46,143 nucleotides of DNA from JAFTYO01 sp045611785 (GCA_045611785.1 JAZKXV010000020.1:1-46143); one strand, 5' to 3'. Shown: positions 8,686-17,350, counted from the stretch's first letter. Notes: generated from the letters alone by a model not told the origin. A program made the numbers and translations.

Positions 8686-9649
8686 TGCTTTCATCCTTTT
8701 TGCGAGATAACTGAGCTAATGTAATTTTTTTAGGCATTAACTTTTCTGCAAAAATTTCCACAATTTTTTCCTTCATCAATTCAGGATCAACAATATCTGC
8801 AAAAAAGAATGGTTTATTAATACCTTCTTCTTTTTCTATACTACCACCGTAATTTTTAAATAAACCTTCTGCTAATGCCAAAGAAGAAATAACATCATAT
8901 TGCAAACTATGCGGAGGATAATCTTTAGACGCTGCCACAAGAGCTTGTGCAACCGGATTTTTACTTGATTTTATCTTATCTAAAAACTCATAACCCATGT
9001 TTAATTTATGAACCAACTGAGATGGAACCACGATAGTTTTTACATCTTTTTCTTGAACATATTCAAACAATGTATCAGCTGCAGGCCTACCGATTTTGAA
9101 ATTAAAACACTCATTATTCGGCAAATAATCACCTGTATCGCTTTTTTGAGGCAACACCTGCCCTTGGACCACAATTTTTTTAACTTTTTTCTTAATTACA
9201 TCTTGCGACCCCTTAACATATTTTGCAAAATCAGCAAACGGAGCATTAAGCAAAATAAACACATTTTTATCTTTTACAGATTTCATATATTCTTGTAAAA
9301 AAACGATACCGCTACGTAAAATAGTCATTCCTGAATTTTCAAAAATTTGCGAAAATTCATTTTCAGGATATTTATTTTCACGTACTTCATCTTCAACTTC
9401 ATAATCTCCACCAGGAACAACTCTGACAAATTGCTGACCTAGATATGACATTGCACCTTTTGCATACATTGCTCTGCGGCGGCGAACTTCATACACTCCA
9501 AGCTCGGTAACAATCCCTTTTATATTTATGTAGTTATGCTCTGCCAAATATGCCAAAACCACCATAGATGCCAAATCATCATGATAATTGTTTATATCGG
9601 TAAAAACTAAAACTTCCGGTATTTTACGAACTTTATTTTTTTTTGCCAT
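8672..9649 (-). CDS. Nucleoside-hydrolase-like (IUNH superfamily) protein with altered metal motif
   Basis: A 325-residue protein with the layout of inosine/uridine-preferring nucleoside hydrolases. The family's N-terminal Ca2+ motif DxDxGxDD appears as DINNYHDD near residue 18-25, so the outer aspartates remain but the second Asp is Asn and the Gly is Tyr. Downstream, NNECFNFKIGRPAAD matches the family's (A)EFNxxxDPxAA segment, and LQYDVISSLAL matches the C-terminal metal-binding Asp region. Sequence drift at the catalytic centre makes the substrate, and even hydrolase activity, uncertain. It lies 1 base after gatB and overlaps the ZIP gene. A divergent member of this fold with a different ligand is the best reading. 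Confidence 0.65.
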   Translation of the reverse strand: MAKKNKVRKIPEVLVFTDINNYHDDLASMVVLAYLAEHNYINIKGIVTELGVYEVRRRRAMYAKGAMSYLGQQFVRVVPGGDYEVEDEVRENKYPENEFSQIFENSGMTILRSGIVFLQEYMKSVKDKNVFILLNAPFADFAKYVKGSQDVIKKKVKKIVVQGQVLPQKSDTGDYLPNNECFNFKIGRPAADTLFEYVQEKDVKTIVVPSQLVHKLNMGYEFLDKIKSSKNPVAQALVAASKDYPPHSLQYDVISSLALAEGLFKNYGGSIEKEEGINKPFFFADIVDPELMKEKIVEIFAEKLMPKKITLAQLSRKKDESNVVI

Positions 9650-9650
9650 A

Positions 9651-11108
9651 TTATCCCAATTTATCTTTCAAAATCTGATTAACTAAAGACGGATTCGCTG
9701 TACCTTTTGATTGTTTCATTACTTGTCCCACAAACCACCCCATCAAATTTTGCTTACCGTTTTTATAAGCGGCAACATTATCCGGACTAGATTGTAAAAC
9801 AGCATCAATAATTGCTTCGATAGCTTTAGTATCCGTTACTTGTTTCCATCCGTTTTCTTCCACAATTGTTTCAGGCGCTTTACCTGTTTCAACCATAATT
9901 GCAAAAACATCTTTTGCTGTTTTGCCATTAATAGTATTATCAGATATTAAATCTACCAATGCCCCTAATTGCTCTGCAGAAACCGGAGAATTTTCCAAAG
10001 TTAAATGCTTAGCATTAAGCATTGCAAAAAAGTCTCCCATAATCCAGTTTGCAACTTTTTTTGCATCTCTGCCTTCTGCTGCTTTTTCAAAAAATTCGGC
10101 AGTTTCTTTATTTTCGCATAAAACGAGTGCATCATAAGGCGTTAATTTTAATTCATTAACAAAACGCATCTTTTTAGCATCAGGAAGTTCAACCATTTCT
10201 TTTTTAATATTTTCAATAAACTCATTAGAAAGCACCAATGGCGGCAAATCAGGTTCGGGAAAATAACGATATTCATTTGCATTTTCTTTTGCACGTAAAA
10301 ACTTCGTTTCACCACTGTTTTGATCAAAGTTTCTGGTTTGTTGTTCAATAGTTCCGCCATTTTCATATATTTCAACTTGACGCCTTGCTTCAAAATCAAT
10401 CGCCTGCATTGCAAACTTAACAGAGTTAACATTTTTAATTTCAGCTCTAGGACGCAACTCAGAACTACCTAATGGTCTGACAGATACACTGGCATCACAA
10501 CGCATTGAACCCTCATCCATATTACCGTCACAAGTACCCAAATAACGAACTATTGAGCGCAACTTTCTTAAAAATGCTCCTACCTCTTCAGAAGATCTGA
10601 AATCAGGCTTTGTAACAATTTCCATCAACCCAACCCCAGCTCTGTTATAATCTAAATAACTTTTTTTAGGGTTTATATCATGAATAGATTTTCCGGTATC
10701 TTGTTCAATATGAATTCTTTCAATTCCTATTTTTTTTGTTTCACCATTAGATAAATCAACCGACACGTCACCTTCTCCTACTAGAGGATACTCATATTGT
10801 GTAATTTGATAACCTTGAGGTAAATCTGCGTAAAAATAGTTTTTACGAGAAAAAACAGAACGATTATTGATTTTTGCATTTAATCCTAAACCTGTTTTAA
10901 CTGCTTGTCTTACACATTCCATATTTAAAACAGGTAACATACCGGGCATTCCGGCATCAACAAAAGACACATTTTCATTTGCATCAGCACCATATTCTGT
11001 TGACGCAGAACTAAAAATTTTAGACTTTGAAATAATCTGACAATGAATTTCTAAACCACAGATAATTTCCCATTTACCATTAGCTGTTTCAATAATATTT
11101 TCTGCCAT
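9651..11108 (-). CDS. gatB: Asp-tRNA(Asn)/Glu-tRNA(Gln) amidotransferase subunit B
   Basis: The tRNA-binding and kinase subunit of GatCAB, which converts mischarged Glu-tRNA(Gln) and/or Asp-tRNA(Asn) to the correct amide forms using ammonia from GatA. At 485 residues it has the usual length. Motifs include WEIICGLEIHCQI at the N-terminus, the DLPQGYQITQYEYPL segment, RCDASVSVRP, AEIKNVNS and YRYFPEPDLPPL, plus a C-terminal GatB/YqeY tail (MGWFVGQVMKQSKGTANP). It is separated from gatA by 2 bases and from the next gene by 1 base. Confidence 0.97.
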   Translation of the reverse strand: MAENIIETANGKWEIICGLEIHCQIISKSKIFSSASTEYGADANENVSFVDAGMPGMLPVLNMECVRQAVKTGLGLNAKINNRSVFSRKNYFYADLPQGYQITQYEYPLVGEGDVSVDLSNGETKKIGIERIHIEQDTGKSIHDINPKKSYLDYNRAGVGLMEIVTKPDFRSSEEVGAFLRKLRSIVRYLGTCDGNMDEGSMRCDASVSVRPLGSSELRPRAEIKNVNSVKFAMQAIDFEARRQVEIYENGGTIEQQTRNFDQNSGETKFLRAKENANEYRYFPEPDLPPLVLSNEFIENIKKEMVELPDAKKMRFVNELKLTPYDALVLCENKETAEFFEKAAEGRDAKKVANWIMGDFFAMLNAKHLTLENSPVSAEQLGALVDLISDNTINGKTAKDVFAIMVETGKAPETIVEENGWKQVTDTKAIEAIIDAVLQSSPDNVAAYKNGKQNLMGWFVGQVMKQSKGTANPSLVNQILKDKLG

Positions 11109-11110
11109 TT

Positions 11111-12565
11111 TTATTTCCTTTTAAAATTTGCATCTTGTTCTAATGCATAACCTGTTTTAAAAATTGTTTCTTCATCAAAAGACTTACCTATCAATTGCAT
11201 ACCGATAGGAAGACCTGTTTCAGAAAGTCCGATAGGTAAACTCATAGCCGGCAAACCTGCCAAATTAACAGATACTGTAAACACGTCATTTAAATACATA
11301 TTAATCGGATTTTCCTGCATAGATTTATCACCAATCGGAAATGCACTTGTAGGAGATGTAGGAGTTAAAATCACATCACATTTCTCAAATGCCTTTGCAA
11401 AATCTTCCTTAATCTTATTACGAACCTTTTGAGCTTTAACGTAATATGCATCATAATAGCCTGCAGATAAAACATATGTACCAATCATAATACGGCGTTT
11501 AACTTCTTTACCGAAACCTTCTGTTCTGGTGTTGATATATAACTCATCTAAGCTGTTACCATCAACTCTTTTTCCGTATCTCAAACCATCATATCTGGCT
11601 AAGTTTGAAGAAGCTTCAGCAGGCGCAATAATGTAATATACTGGTAATGCATACTTCGTATTTGGAAGTGAAATATCAACAATTTCAGCACCACGAGCTT
11701 TTAACATATTTGCTGCCATATCCCAAGCTTTAGAAATATCAGAGTTTAATTTATCAGAACGATATTCTAAAGGTATACCAACTCTTAATCCTTTTATATC
11801 TGCACCTAAAACTTTTTCAAAATCAGGAACTGCCATTTTGCTTGATGTAGAATCTCTTTCATCAAAACCTGCCATTTGTTTTAGCAAAATAGCACAGTCA
11901 GTTACATCTTTTGCCATCGGACCGGCTTGGTCTAAAGATGAAGCAAAAGCTATAACACCATAGCGAGAACACCTTCCGTATGTAGGCTTAATTCCGGTAA
12001 TTCCGCAAAATGCCGCCGGCTGTCTGATAGAACCACCGGTATCTGTTCCGGTTGCACCGGCACACATCTTAGCACATACTGCTGCAGCAGAACCACCTGA
12101 AGATCCTCCTGCTACTAGATCTACATCTTTACTCCATGGGTTGATACATGGACCGAAAAAGCTGGTTTCATTGCTTCCGCCCATTGCAAACTCATCCATA
12201 TTGAGCTTGCCTAAAAACAAAGCTCCTGCATTTAACAATTTTGAAGTAACTGTTGATTCATATTGCGGAATAAAGTTTTCTAAAATTTGAGAACATGCTG
12301 TTGTTCTGATATCTTTAGTGCAGAATAAGTCTTTAATTCCTAAAGGTATACCTTCCAAAGAACGCTCAGTACCTTGTAAATATTTTTCATCAGAAATTTT
12401 TGCATTATCAAGTGCTTTTTGAACACATTCTGTAACATATGCATTAATTTTTTTGTTATCAGACATATTTTGAGCATATGCTTTAGTTAATTCTGTTGCA
12501 CTAAAGCTCTTATTTTTCATTCCTTGAATTGCTTGTGCAATCGTTAAGTCTGTTAAATTTGTCAT
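11111..12565 (-). CDS. gatA: Asp-tRNA(Asn)/Glu-tRNA(Gln) amidotransferase subunit A
   Basis: Glutaminase subunit of GatCAB, of the amidase-signature family. The Ser-cisSer-Lys triad is visible: Lys78 in GIPLGIKDLF, Ser155 in AGGSSGGSAAA, and nucleophile Ser179 in GTDTGGSIRQPA. At 484 residues it has the usual length. It starts 4 bases after gatC and ends 2 bases before gatB, the classic gatCAB order. The presence of the complex implies that glutaminyl- or asparaginyl-tRNA is made by the indirect route here, as is usual in alphaproteobacteria. Confidence 0.97.
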   Translation of the reverse strand: MTNLTDLTIAQAIQGMKNKSFSATELTKAYAQNMSDNKKINAYVTECVQKALDNAKISDEKYLQGTERSLEGIPLGIKDLFCTKDIRTTACSQILENFIPQYESTVTSKLLNAGALFLGKLNMDEFAMGGSNETSFFGPCINPWSKDVDLVAGGSSGGSAAAVCAKMCAGATGTDTGGSIRQPAAFCGITGIKPTYGRCSRYGVIAFASSLDQAGPMAKDVTDCAILLKQMAGFDERDSTSSKMAVPDFEKVLGADIKGLRVGIPLEYRSDKLNSDISKAWDMAANMLKARGAEIVDISLPNTKYALPVYYIIAPAEASSNLARYDGLRYGKRVDGNSLDELYINTRTEGFGKEVKRRIMIGTYVLSAGYYDAYYVKAQKVRNKIKEDFAKAFEKCDVILTPTSPTSAFPIGDKSMQENPINMYLNDVFTVSVNLAGLPAMSLPIGLSETGLPIGMQLIGKSFDEETIFKTGYALEQDANFKRK

Positions 12566-12569
12566 TTAT

Positions 12570-12857
12570 TTACTCCACAAATTTTGGAACGGAAAAATAT
12601 CCGAACTCGCTTGATGGTGCATTTTTCAGCACCGCTTCTTTTTGACTACCATCTATTACAACATCAGCTCGACAAGACAGAACATCTTCATTTACCGAAA
12701 CCAATTGTTCTGAATCATCAACGTTAATTTCGTTAAGATCATCAACCCAAGCCAAAATTTTATTAAACTCGTCTTTTGTTTCTTCTAACTTATCTTCTTC
12801 CACTTTCAATTTTGAAAGAAAAGCAATTTGTTTAACCGTCTGATTATCCACTGACAT
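12570..12857 (-). CDS. gatC: Asp-tRNA(Asn)/Glu-tRNA(Gln) amidotransferase subunit C
   Basis: A 95-residue small subunit that wraps around and stabilises GatA. It has the family pattern: VKQIAFLSKLKVEEDKLEE at the N-terminus, ILAWVDDLNEINVDD in the middle, and a C-terminal YFSVPKFVE. AAAGGTCGC precedes the ATG. It is the first gene of the long minus-strand operon that runs to 3262. The 73-base gap to sppA upstream may hold a promoter, but I see no convincing -35/-10 pair. Confidence 0.94.
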   Translation of the reverse strand: MSVDNQTVKQIAFLSKLKVEEDKLEETKDEFNKILAWVDDLNEINVDDSEQLVSVNEDVLSCRADVVIDGSQKEAVLKNAPSSEFGYFSVPKFVE

Positions 12858-12930
12858 AATGCGACCTTTCTTTTTTAAAATACTTTTTGTTGTTTTAGCA
12901 AGTTACATATAAACATGCAAGCAAAAACTC

Positions 12931-14712
12931 TTACATTGACACTTTAAAAGGTGTCATAATTGTATCAAACCTTAAATGACGCAACATTTGAATATCTTTA
13001 AGATTTACACCATATTTATCCATCATTTTAATTGCCGGCAAACCTCCGCCGTTTTCAATAAATTTTGTAAGTTTTTCCTGAAAACTTTGTCTTCTAGGAT
13101 AATATTGTAACGAAAACTTATCTCCCGGCATAATTTGAGCTAAATTTTTAGCCTTAATTAGCGCATCATCAATTCCGCCAACTTCATCTATCAAACCAAG
13201 TTTAAGAGCATCTTGACCTAACCAAACACGGCCACGGGCAATGTCATTAATTTTAGTTTCATCAAAATTTCTGGCCCGCATAACTTTTGCTGTAAAATCT
13301 TGATAAACTTGGTCTAATGAAGCATTAAAAATTTTCTTTTCAGCTTCAGTAAATAAATGGTTAGAACTCAAAATTGATGCATTCTCACCAAAATTAATTT
13401 CACCCCAATTTATATCTATGTTCTCCCACAATTTAGCGAAAACAAATTTACCTCCGACAACACCTATCGAACCTGTTAATGTAGCCGGCTCAGCAATAAT
13501 ATAATCTGCTGCAGTTGATATAAAATATCCGCCGGAAGCTGCATAATTCGACATAGAAACAACCACAGGAATATTTTTATCTTTCTTTAAATTTTCTATT
13601 GCGTACCTTATTTCATCAGAAGCAGTATAACTCCCCCCTGGAGAGTTAACCCTTACGACCAACGCTTTAAGGTTTTCCTTTTGTTTTAATTCTGCAATTT
13701 GCGATAAAACACTTTTAGAACCAATAACAGCTTCATTTAAAGGGCTGTTAACACTCAAACCATCTTCAATTACACCATCTAGCACCAAAAAGGCAACTAA
13801 CGGCTTTTTATCGTCAGAATAATCATTAATCCCGGACATATAATCATCTATTGAAACAAAACTCGCAGCATATTCTTGCTGAAGATAAGTTGTTAAATCT
13901 TGCATATAAGCAATTTTATCCACAAAACCAACTTCAGATGCAACTTTAGCCGTAAGAGGAGCGTTGTTTATTATGTCAATAACTCGTTCCTTAGATAAGT
14001 TTCTGTTTACAGATATATTTGTAACCAATTGTTCATACAAGCCTCCACCTACTTTACTTAATTCTTTTTTATATTCTTTAGTAAAATCTGAACTAAGCAA
14101 AGACGTAACAGCGGTTTTATATTCATATCTTGAATAAAATTCAGGCTCAACACCAATTTTTTTCAAAATATTGTTAAAAAACGGAACTTCAATATTAACA
14201 CCAACAACACCTATTTCTGCAGATGGTTGCACCCATATTTGATCAAAAGCAGATGCCAAATAATATTCTTTACTTCCGCCACCGACACTACCCATAGAAC
14301 TTGAATAAATATATGTTTTTTTGCCTTTAGACTTAAACACATTAATTGCATCTACCACATCTTGAATTTGAGACAAACCGAGCTCCGCAACATTAACATT
14401 TGCTCTTATTGCCTTAATTCTGCTGTCATCAGCAGCAATATTTATAGCTCTTACAACATCAAACACAGAATATGCTGATGCCCCGGTAAATTCTGCAAAA
14501 AAATCATCACTTCTCATTTCCGCATAATTTTTATTAAAATCAATATCCAATATTGCACTTTCAGGAACTTTAGTAATACGTATTTTAGGAGTAACCATCA
14601 ATGCAACACCTGCCAAAATCAATATGAACAATATACCAAAAATTGCAAAAGAATATACCAAAGTCTTCATTATAAGTTTTAGCACAGCCTTTTTTTTATC
14701 ATTATTTTCCAT
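12931..14712 (-). CDS. sppA: Signal peptide peptidase SppA, 67K type
   Basis: A membrane-anchored serine protease that degrades cleaved signal peptides. At 593 residues it is the long, tandem-domain form. A single N-terminal membrane anchor spans about residues 18-41. The catalytic Lys is K199 in the YEYKTAV motif of the first domain, and the nucleophile is S393 in NYAASGGYFIS of the second domain, with the spacing seen in the E. coli enzyme. The RVNSPGGSYTASDEIR segment fits the oxyanion region. The gene starts 2 bases after the sirtuin stop, its ribosome site lying inside the sirtuin gene, so the two are translationally linked. Confidence 0.95.
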   Translation of the reverse strand: MENNDKKKAVLKLIMKTLVYSFAIFGILFILILAGVALMVTPKIRITKVPESAILDIDFNKNYAEMRSDDFFAEFTGASAYSVFDVVRAINIAADDSRIKAIRANVNVAELGLSQIQDVVDAINVFKSKGKKTYIYSSSMGSVGGGSKEYYLASAFDQIWVQPSAEIGVVGVNIEVPFFNNILKKIGVEPEFYSRYEYKTAVTSLLSSDFTKEYKKELSKVGGGLYEQLVTNISVNRNLSKERVIDIINNAPLTAKVASEVGFVDKIAYMQDLTTYLQQEYAASFVSIDDYMSGINDYSDDKKPLVAFLVLDGVIEDGLSVNSPLNEAVIGSKSVLSQIAELKQKENLKALVVRVNSPGGSYTASDEIRYAIENLKKDKNIPVVVSMSNYAASGGYFISTAADYIIAEPATLTGSIGVVGGKFVFAKLWENIDINWGEINFGENASILSSNHLFTEAEKKIFNASLDQVYQDFTAKVMRARNFDETKINDIARGRVWLGQDALKLGLIDEVGGIDDALIKAKNLAQIMPGDKFSLQYYPRRQSFQEKLTKFIENGGGLPAIKMMDKYGVNLKDIQMLRHLRFDTIMTPFKVSM

Positions 14713-14714
14713 AT

Positions 14715-15440
14715 TTATTCTCCCATAGATTCTTGTGCAGAAATTAAATCATCAACAAACTTAGATAATGTTATAGAACATTTTCCCTTAATATGCCTAT
14801 CAAATAAATAATTATTTGAAGTTTCTTCTAAATTAAACTCTATTGTATCTGCCCCATAATATTTTGCAGTATGCACAAATCCGGCTGCCGGATATACAAC
14901 ACCAGATGTTCCGATAGAAACAAACAAATCACACTCTCTTAATTTTTTCTCTACTTCATACATATATAGGGGCATTTCGCCGAAAAACACAATATTAGGC
15001 TTAAACATACCTACAGCCCCACAGTGTTTACAAACTGTAGTCTCATCAACATTTTCCCAAGAGGTAAGAACATTTTTGCAATTAGTGCACATAGCTTCAT
15101 CTATTCTGCCGTGTATATGATAAATATCTTTTGAGCCGGCTTTTTCATGTAAGGTATCTACATTTTGCGTTATTATATCAACTGTGCCTCTATACTCTCT
15201 TTGCAACTTAGTCAGACAAAGATGTGCGGCATTAGGTTCTGCTACCAAAAGTTCCGGCTTTAAATCATTATAAAACGAGCGCACATATTGCGGATTTTTT
15301 TCAAACGCCTCAATTGTTGCAACATCTTCAACCTTATGATTGTTCCACAAACCATCTGAGCTTCTAAATGTAGCTAAACCAGATTCGGCGGAAATCCCTG
15401 CTCCTGTTAAAACAAAAATATGCTTATAAACCTTTTCCAT
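14715..15440 (-). CDS. NAD-dependent protein deacylase (sirtuin)
   Basis: A 241-residue SIR2-family enzyme that removes acyl groups from lysines using NAD+. Motifs: LTGAGISAESGLATFR (NAD site, residues 11-26), TQNVDTLHEKAGS (91-103), catalytic His110 in IHGRIDEA, a zinc finger with C118, C121, C137 and C140, and FKPNIVFFGE. In CobB/SIRT5-like enzymes a Tyr-x-x-Arg pair binds succinyl or malonyl groups; here the Tyr is kept (Y57, in FYNDLKP) but the Arg position is Leu60, so plain deacetylation is more likely. It is the first gene of a sirtuin-sppA pair, with GGGAGA before the ATG. Confidence 0.92.
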   Translation of the reverse strand: MEKVYKHIFVLTGAGISAESGLATFRSSDGLWNNHKVEDVATIEAFEKNPQYVRSFYNDLKPELLVAEPNAAHLCLTKLQREYRGTVDIITQNVDTLHEKAGSKDIYHIHGRIDEAMCTNCKNVLTSWENVDETTVCKHCGAVGMFKPNIVFFGEMPLYMYEVEKKLRECDLFVSIGTSGVVYPAAGFVHTAKYYGADTIEFNLEETSNNYLFDRHIKGKCSITLSKFVDDLISAQESMGE

Positions 15441-15543
15441 TAAAATCTCCCATTATACAAAATAAAAGATTCTAATAGATTCGCAAGTGTTTAAAGGCAT
15501 CATCCCCTAGATTTTATAAGCTAATCTTAATTTAAAAAATCAG

Positions 15544-16020
15544 TTAAATTTCAATTATATTTTTTCTCTTTGGCAAATCAGGTAATTCAACTCGCTTACC
15601 AGTACCATTTACAACACCTTTTGCTTCTAATTTTGACATTGCCAAACCAAACTCTTTATTATCAGCTAAACCTCTAGGGTTCTCCTTAGTAATCAATGCT
15701 TGTTCATCAAAAAAATAAACACTAGCACCATGTTTAAAAAGTTGTCCGACTAATTTATCGTAATGAGCCTTATCTTTAGCTTGCAAAGCATCAACTGATT
15801 TCAGCACAACAATAAAAGGTTGTGGCTCAAGTAAATAACGGTTTTTATGACTGGCCAAAGATGCCATATTTACAATTCTATCCCAAGTTTCACGAGGAGC
15901 TTCTGGATTATAAATCTTTTCTTCAAAACACTTATCACCTACAGGTAAATGCTTTTTATCCGCTATCCATGCAGAGTATTTTTTATCTGGGGTCTCTACA
16001 TTATAATAAATATTTGTCAT
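15544..16020 (-). CDS. Hypothetical 158-residue protein behind a strong promoter
   Basis: I do not recognise this protein. It is soluble, with no signal peptide or membrane segment. It mixes Lys/Asp-rich stretches with a central hydrophobic beta-like segment (PFIVVLKSVDAL) and ends in a basic PKRKNIIEI. AAGGAAA precedes the ATG, and an almost ideal promoter (16055-16083) lies 35 bases upstream, so it should be well expressed. It occupies the place after rplL where rpoB would normally be found. No bidirectional partner is apparent. The reading frame is surely real; its function is unknown. Confidence 0.75.
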   Translation of the reverse strand: MTNIYYNVETPDKKYSAWIADKKHLPVGDKCFEEKIYNPEAPRETWDRIVNMASLASHKNRYLLEPQPFIVVLKSVDALQAKDKAHYDKLVGQLFKHGASVYFFDEQALITKENPRGLADNKEFGLAMSKLEAKGVVNGTGKRVELPDLPKRKNIIEI

Positions 16021-16054
16021 CAGATTTTCCTTTTCATATTTTTATCATAAAAAA

Positions 16055-16083
16055 ATATTATCATTGTTTAGAGTTTTTGTCAA
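16055..16083 (-). promoter_or_regulatory. Sigma70-type promoter for the 158-residue protein
   Basis: On the minus strand TTGACA (16083-16078), a 17-base spacer and TAATAT (16060-16055), with a TGA just before the -10 giving an extended -10. It lies between the rplL terminator and the ATG at 16020, so this gene is transcribed independently of rplJ-rplL. Confidence 0.75.
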
Positions 16084-16093
16084 GCTATAGAAC

Positions 16094-16129
16094 ATAAAAA
16101 AACTCTCTTTGGCTTTCACCAAAGAGAGC
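16094..16129 (-). terminator. Rho-independent terminator after rplL
   Basis: A perfect 10-bp stem (CTCTCTTTGG / CCAAAGAGAG) with a 6-base loop, followed on the minus strand by a run of seven T. It ends the rplJ-rplL transcript 23 bases after the rplL stop, before any rpoB could follow. Confidence 0.9.
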
Positions 16130-16151
16130 AAAAATTCAAGCAATAAAGAAA

Positions 16152-16520
16152 TTACTTCAATTCAACTTTAGCACCAGCTGCTTCAAGTTTAGCTTTAATT
16201 TCTTCAGCTTCAGCTTTTGTAGCACCTTCTTTAACAGTTTTAGGAGCACCATCAACTAAATCTTTAGCTTCTTTCAAACCTAAAGCTGTAATAGCTCTGA
16301 TTTCTTTGATTACGTTGATTTTGTTTGCACCAGCATCAGCTAAGATAACATCAAATTCATCTTTTTCTTCTGCAGCAGGAGCAGCAGCACCACCAGCAGC
16401 AACTGCAACAGCAGCAGCAGCTGAAACGCCCCATTTTTCTTCTAACATTTTTGATAAGTCAGCAGCTTCCATAACTGTTAAAGCTGATAATTCATCTACT
16501 AATTTGGCTAAATCTGCCAT
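16152..16520 (-). CDS. rplL: Large-subunit ribosomal protein L7/L12
   Basis: A 122-residue acidic stalk protein, present in several copies per ribosome, that recruits and stimulates translational GTPases. The N-terminal dimerisation helix pair (LSALTVMEAADLSKMLEEKW) leads into an Ala-rich hinge, and the C-terminal domain has KINVIKEIRAITALGLKEAK and ends AAGAKVELK. GGAGA precedes the ATG. It follows rplJ by 51 bases and is followed by a strong terminator. Confidence 0.98.
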   Translation of the reverse strand: MADLAKLVDELSALTVMEAADLSKMLEEKWGVSAAAAVAVAAGGAAAPAAEEKDEFDVILADAGANKINVIKEIRAITALGLKEAKDLVDGAPKTVKEGATKAEAEEIKAKLEAAGAKVELK

Positions 16521-16571
16521 CTTTTTTCTCCAAATAAATTAAAATTAAATTCTATTATATTACTAAAAAAC

Positions 16572-17054
16572 CTAAGCAGCTTCTTTTTCGCTGTATGCTT
16601 TGGTAACTCTTGCCAACTGAGCAGCAGGAGCTTGAAGCAAGCCAATGAGTTTGGCGCGTAATTCGTCCATAGATGGAATAGAAGCCAAACGATTGATTTC
16701 ATCAATAGTAAGAACACCGGTTCCCATAGCACCACCGATAACAACCAATTTTTCATTAGTTTTTGCGAATTCAACACAAGCTTTACAAGCAGAAATAGGA
16801 TCATTTGCGAACGCAATTGCAGTTGGTCCGTTAAATAATTCTGTTAAGCCTTCAAACTTTGTGCCTTTAAGAGCCAGTTTAGCAATCCGGTTTTTAGTAA
16901 CTCTGAACCCAGCACCAGCTTTACGAATGTTGTTACGCAATTCTGAAACTTCGGCAACGGTTAATCCTTTATAGTGAGAAACCACAACCAATTCAGATGC
17001 ATTGAACAATTCGTTCAAGTCGCTGAGTAATTGTTTCTTTTCTTCGCGGTTCAC
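16572..17054 (-). CDS. rplJ: Large-subunit ribosomal protein L10
   Basis: A 160-residue protein that forms the base of the ribosomal stalk and binds L7/L12 dimers through its C-terminal helix. Recognisable parts are the N-terminal MNREEKKQLLSDLNELF, LVVVSHYKGLTVAEVSELR, AGAGFRVTKNRIAKLAL, GPTAIAFANDPISA, and the C-terminal LIGLLQAPAAQLARV. Translation starts at GTG (17054), placed by GGAGA six bases upstream; no ATG is better placed. Its 5' leader is long and structured. Upstream there is no rplK-rplA, only a divergent accessory gene. Confidence 0.97.
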   Translation of the reverse strand: MNREEKKQLLSDLNELFNASELVVVSHYKGLTVAEVSELRNNIRKAGAGFRVTKNRIAKLALKGTKFEGLTELFNGPTAIAFANDPISACKACVEFAKTNEKLVVIGGAMGTGVLTIDEINRLASIPSMDELRAKLIGLLQAPAAQLARVTKAYSEKEAA

Positions 17055-17290
17055 TTATTGTCTCCAATTAAGATATCATTATCACTAATGACACCACTTT
17101 AATACAACCATAACAAGAGCAATGCTCTTAAAATGGCAACCTAAAAACTGTCCGGATGGGAGAAAAAATTGATTCATAAAATCTCACTTACTCCGTCTAT
17201 GTAGGCAATTAAGGTAAATCAGCAATGCTAAAAGACCTCCTACAGTCTTGGACAGGAGTGAACATTTACTAAAAAATATTCACGTTGCCC
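17055..17290 (-). promoter_or_regulatory. Structured leader of rplJ-rplL, probable L10 autoregulatory element
   Basis: About 235 bases of untranslated leader with nested pairings on the minus strand. The outer helix is GGCAAC (17289-17284) with GTTGCC (17140-17135). Inside it is a 10-bp hairpin (17283-17274 with 17267-17258). A second long-range helix joins CTGTCC (17255-17250) and GGACAG (17153-17148) and encloses a small AAGAC/GTCTT hairpin. Between this unit and the GTG lies a further hairpin (AAGAGC/GCTCTT, 17115-17129). A complex of L10 and L7/L12 represses its own mRNA through such leaders in many bacteria. The pairings are seen; the function is inferred from position. Confidence 0.65.
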
Positions 17291-17294
17291 CTTG

Positions 17295-17321
17295 TCTATA
17301 GTAAAAAACTTTTACTGTCAA
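17295..17321 (-). promoter_or_regulatory. Probable promoter of rplJ-rplL
   Basis: On the minus strand a perfect TTGACA (17321-17316) and TATAGA (17300-17295) with a short 15-base spacer. The predicted start, about seven bases downstream, falls in a GGGG run right at the first leader helix. Confidence 0.5.
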
Positions 17322-17350
17322 GATTTTTTTAAAGTTTTTTATAAAAACGA

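Noticed and set aside
9008..9298. Plus-strand 96-codon frame opposite the nucleoside-hydrolase-like gene
   Set aside because: It is antisense to a clear coding region, with Phe/Ile-rich composition typical of shadow frames.
16306..16542. Plus-strand Ala-rich frame opposite rplL
   Set aside because: It is the mirror of the Ala-rich hinge of L7/L12 with no ribosome site or promoter.
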